From positions 1 to 7,858 of the forward strand of contig JADFLN010000069.1 of assembly GCA_022564385.1 (NCBI GenBank): a DNA stretch of 7,858 bases, read 5' to 3'. Origin of the DNA: Nitrososphaerota archaeon. Lineage in GTDB: Archaea > Thermoproteota > Nitrososphaeria > Nitrososphaerales > Nitrosopumilaceae. Positions 6,555 through 7,858 of the stretch are shown here, piece by piece. Each line of letters begins with the position of its first letter. Positions within the stretch are counted from its first letter, which is position 1. A program made the translations under genes and the position numbers. The notes beneath the pieces are model-generated. The model was given only the letters and a program-made list of their open reading frames with translations, was not told the origin of the DNA and searched no databases.

Positions 6555-6562
6555 TTATTATA
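6555..6562 (+). promoter_or_regulatory. TATA box of the zinc-ribbon microprotein gene
   Basis: TTATTATA is centred about 25 nt upstream of the ATG at 6584, consistent with a leaderless mRNA for the 35-residue protein. Confidence 0.5.
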
Positions 6563-6583
6563 CTAAGATTAATTCATAATATT

Positions 6584-6691
6584 ATGAAATATTGCCATGA
6601 TTGTTTGACTCCGCTTAGTAGTAATTCAAAAGAAGAAATTTGTGATATTTGTAAAAAAGATAGAGCACTAAAACAAAACTCTACAGCTTAG
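6584..6691 (+). CDS. 35-residue zinc-ribbon-like microprotein
   Basis: ATG 6584 to TAG 6689-6691 encodes 35 residues. Two CxxC knuckles, C4-H-D-C7 and C20-D-I-C23, are separated by 12 residues in the C-x2-C-x12-C-x2-C pattern of a small zinc ribbon, followed by a basic tail (KKDRALK). Zinc ribbons this small usually mediate contacts with nucleic acid or protein, but no specific family is recognised. It lies 104 bp downstream of tbp on the same strand, after a T-tract that may end the tbp transcript, and has its own TATA-like element. It is followed 97 bp later by the aldo/keto reductase gene. Being a second Cys-rich microprotein beside tbp is notable. Function is unknown. Confidence 0.7.
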   Translation: MKYCHDCLTPLSSNSKEEICDICKKDRALKQNSTA

Positions 6692-6755
6692 AACTTTGCT
6701 TAAAATAAACCAATTTCAAACTCTTGTGACTCATCAAGGCTTCAGTAAAGACAAA

Positions 6756-6763
6756 GAATTTAG
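6756..6763 (+). promoter_or_regulatory. weak TATA-like element of the aldo/keto reductase gene
   Basis: AATTTAGA is centred about 29 nt upstream of the GTG at 6789. It is a poor match to a TATA box and is listed because of its position only. The palindrome at 6770-6781 would fall between it and the start site. Confidence 0.25.
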
Positions 6764-6769
6764 AACAAA

Positions 6770-6781
6770 GTAGGATCCTAC
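6770..6781. promoter_or_regulatory. 12-bp perfect palindrome before the aldo/keto reductase, possible operator
   Basis: GTAGGATCCTAC is a perfect 12-bp palindrome ending 7 bp before the GTG start. If the mRNA is leaderless, as for its neighbours, a protein bound here would cover the region between the TATA box and the start site and could repress. The palindrome is seen directly; the operator role is inferred. Confidence 0.35.
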
Positions 6782-6788
6782 AAAAGTA

Positions 6789-7784
6789 GTGAAACTAGAA
6801 ACTATCAATTTAGCAGATAATCTACAAATCTGCAGAATTCTAAATGGAATGTGGCAAGTCTCAGGAACTCATGGACAGATTGACAAGCAAAAAGCAATCA
6901 AATCAATGATAGACTATCACAATAATGGATTTACTACATGGGATTTGGCAGACATTTATGGACCAGCAGAATCATTCATTGGTAAATTTAGAAGTGAATT
7001 AAACTCAGATCAAACAACAAACACGCAAGCACTAACAAAGTTTGTTCCAAATCCAGGTCCAATGTCAAAAAGTATTGTAGAGCATTACATTGATCAGTCT
7101 TTGAAAAAAATGAACACAGATACTTTAGATTTAGTACAATTTCACTGGTGGGATTACAATAATCTTAGCTATTTGGATGCAATGAAACATTTGTTTTCCC
7201 TTAAAGAAAAACAAAAGATCAAACATGTTGGGCTGACAAACTTTGATACAGAAAGAGTCAAAATAATTACTGAAAACGGATTTACACCAATATCAAATCA
7301 AGTACAATATTCCATACTAGACCAAAGAGCAGAAAAACTTATGGTGCCATTTTGCCAAAAACATGAAATCAAAATATTAGCATATGGGGTACTGCTTGGA
7401 GGATTTTTCTCTGAAAAATATCTTAGAGTAGATGAACCAACCAGAGCAGACCTTGATACTGCAAGCCTTCAAAAATATTACAACATGATTCAAGAATGGG
7501 GGGGATGGGAGTTATTCCAAGAATTACTAGTTACATTAGAAACAATTTCAAAAAAACATGATTGCAGCATTGCAAATGTTGCTACAAGATTCATCTTAGA
7601 TAGACCAGCAGTTGCAGGAACAATTATTGGTGCAAGACTAGGAATTTCTGAACACATTAAAGATAATTTTAAAGCATTTGATGTAAAACTAGACTCGGAT
7701 GATCTCTCTGCAATATCATCTATTACATCAAAGGCAAACGATCTCTTTGAGATAATTGGAGATTGTGGTGGAGAATATAGATAA
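6789..7784 (+). CDS. aldo/keto reductase family oxidoreductase
   Basis: This 331-residue protein has the normal length of the (beta/alpha)8-barrel NADPH-dependent aldo/keto reductases. The catalytic tetrad is visible as D52 (WDLAD), Y57 (DIYGPAE), K84 (ALTKFVP) and H119 (VQFHWWDY). Substrate and cofactor regions follow with GLTNFD (148-153), SNQVQYS (169-175) and the C-terminal TIIGARLGISEHI (278-290) for the NADPH phosphate and ribose. From memory, the QFHWWDY motif, the GGW-ELFQELL segment (238-247) and the terminal GDCGGEYR mark a well-conserved subfamily also found in bacteria and plants, whose physiological substrate I cannot name. The protein is presumably cytosolic, since there is no signal peptide. 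GTG at 6789 is the only usable start: an in-frame TAG lies 18 bp upstream and the next Met is M21, inside the first strand region. It converges with a partial gene 7 bp downstream. Confidence 0.95.
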   Translation: MKLETINLADNLQICRILNGMWQVSGTHGQIDKQKAIKSMIDYHNNGFTTWDLADIYGPAESFIGKFRSELNSDQTTNTQALTKFVPNPGPMSKSIVEHYIDQSLKKMNTDTLDLVQFHWWDYNNLSYLDAMKHLFSLKEKQKIKHVGLTNFDTERVKIITENGFTPISNQVQYSILDQRAEKLMVPFCQKHEIKILAYGVLLGGFFSEKYLRVDEPTRADLDTASLQKYYNMIQEWGGWELFQELLVTLETISKKHDCSIANVATRFILDRPAVAGTIIGARLGISEHIKDNFKAFDVKLDSDDLSAISSITSKANDLFEIIGDCGGEYR

Positions 7785-7791
7785 TCAAAAA

Positions 7792-7858
7792 TCATGCAAC
7801 AGTTAAAGTATTTTTCATTACATTAAATGCACCTGCAATAGTATGAACTTCTGCAACA
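7792..7858 (-). CDS. C-terminal end of an unidentified gene (partial)
   Basis: An open frame enters from the right edge on the minus strand and ends with TGA at 7792-7794, giving 21 C-terminal residues (VAEVHTIAGAFNVMKNTLTVA). It would converge with the aldo/keto reductase gene, with 7 bp between the stops. The segment EVHTIAGAFNV has a faint look of the ligand-binding (RAM) domain of Lrp/AsnC proteins, but in those more residues would follow, so I assign no function. The other frames of this 67-bp stretch were not convincing. Confidence 0.45.
   Translation of the reverse strand, partial: VAEVHTIAGAFNVMKNTLTVA

Noticed and set aside
6725..6772. 15-codon GTG-started frame between the zinc ribbon and the reductase
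   Set aside because: It is too short, has no motif, and has no promoter or ribosome binding signal.
7490..7795. 101-codon minus-strand open frame
   Set aside because: It is antisense to the conserved C-terminal part of the aldo/keto reductase; its Ser-rich composition is typical of a shadow frame.

Overview
The window looks like the chromosome of an ammonia-oxidising-type archaeon (Thaumarchaeota/Nitrososphaerota, Nitrosopumilus-like). It encodes a TATA-binding protein, so it is archaeal. The base composition is low in GC. Most genes have a TATA-like element about 25 nt upstream of the start codon and no Shine-Dalgarno sequence, which implies leaderless mRNAs. A surface kelch protein ends in a PEFG-type C-terminal sorting signal of the kind known from Thaumarchaeota. 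This assignment is inferred from sequence features and recalled family knowledge; no database search was run.

Layout. (1) 1-2280, minus strand: sufB followed 25 bp later by sufD, which runs off the left edge. Together they encode the scaffold of a SUF Fe-S cluster assembly system; sufC is not in the window. (2) 2281-2546: a 266-bp divergent intergenic region with a sufB TATA box and a compact cluster of AGCTAAA-like repeats that may be an operator. (3) 2547-3560, plus strand: a secreted six-bladed kelch propeller with signal peptide and PEFG/TM/basic tail, starting at TTG. (4) 3553-5711, minus strand: a two-gene operon of an archaeal IMPase/FBPase-family phosphatase followed, with a 1-nt stop/start overlap, by a fused nucleotidyltransferase/CDP-alcohol phosphotransferase resembling the IPCT-DIPPS enzyme of di-myo-inositol phosphate synthesis. 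(5) 5761-5856, minus strand: an unrecognised 31-residue protein with six Cys and three His. (6) 5916-6479, plus strand: the TATA-binding protein, divergent from the microprotein, with the two TATA boxes only 4 bp apart. (7) 6584-6691, plus strand: a 35-residue zinc-ribbon microprotein. (8) 6789-7784, plus strand: a full-length aldo/keto reductase with a 12-bp perfect palindrome just upstream of its GTG start. (9) 7792-7858, minus strand: the last 21 codons of an unidentified gene entering from the right edge.

How they fit together. sufB-sufD supply Fe-S clusters. The phosphatase and the bifunctional transferase probably act in one inositol-phosphate or related polyol-phosphate pathway (compatible solute or polar head group). 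TBP is the general transcription factor that reads the TATA boxes in the window, including its own. The best candidates for something undescribed are the two metal-binding microproteins flanking tbp, the interlocked divergent promoter between tbp and the 31-residue gene, and the repeat cluster upstream of sufB. No mobile element, CRISPR array, tRNA or rRNA was seen, and no gene-free stretch exceeds 300 bases.
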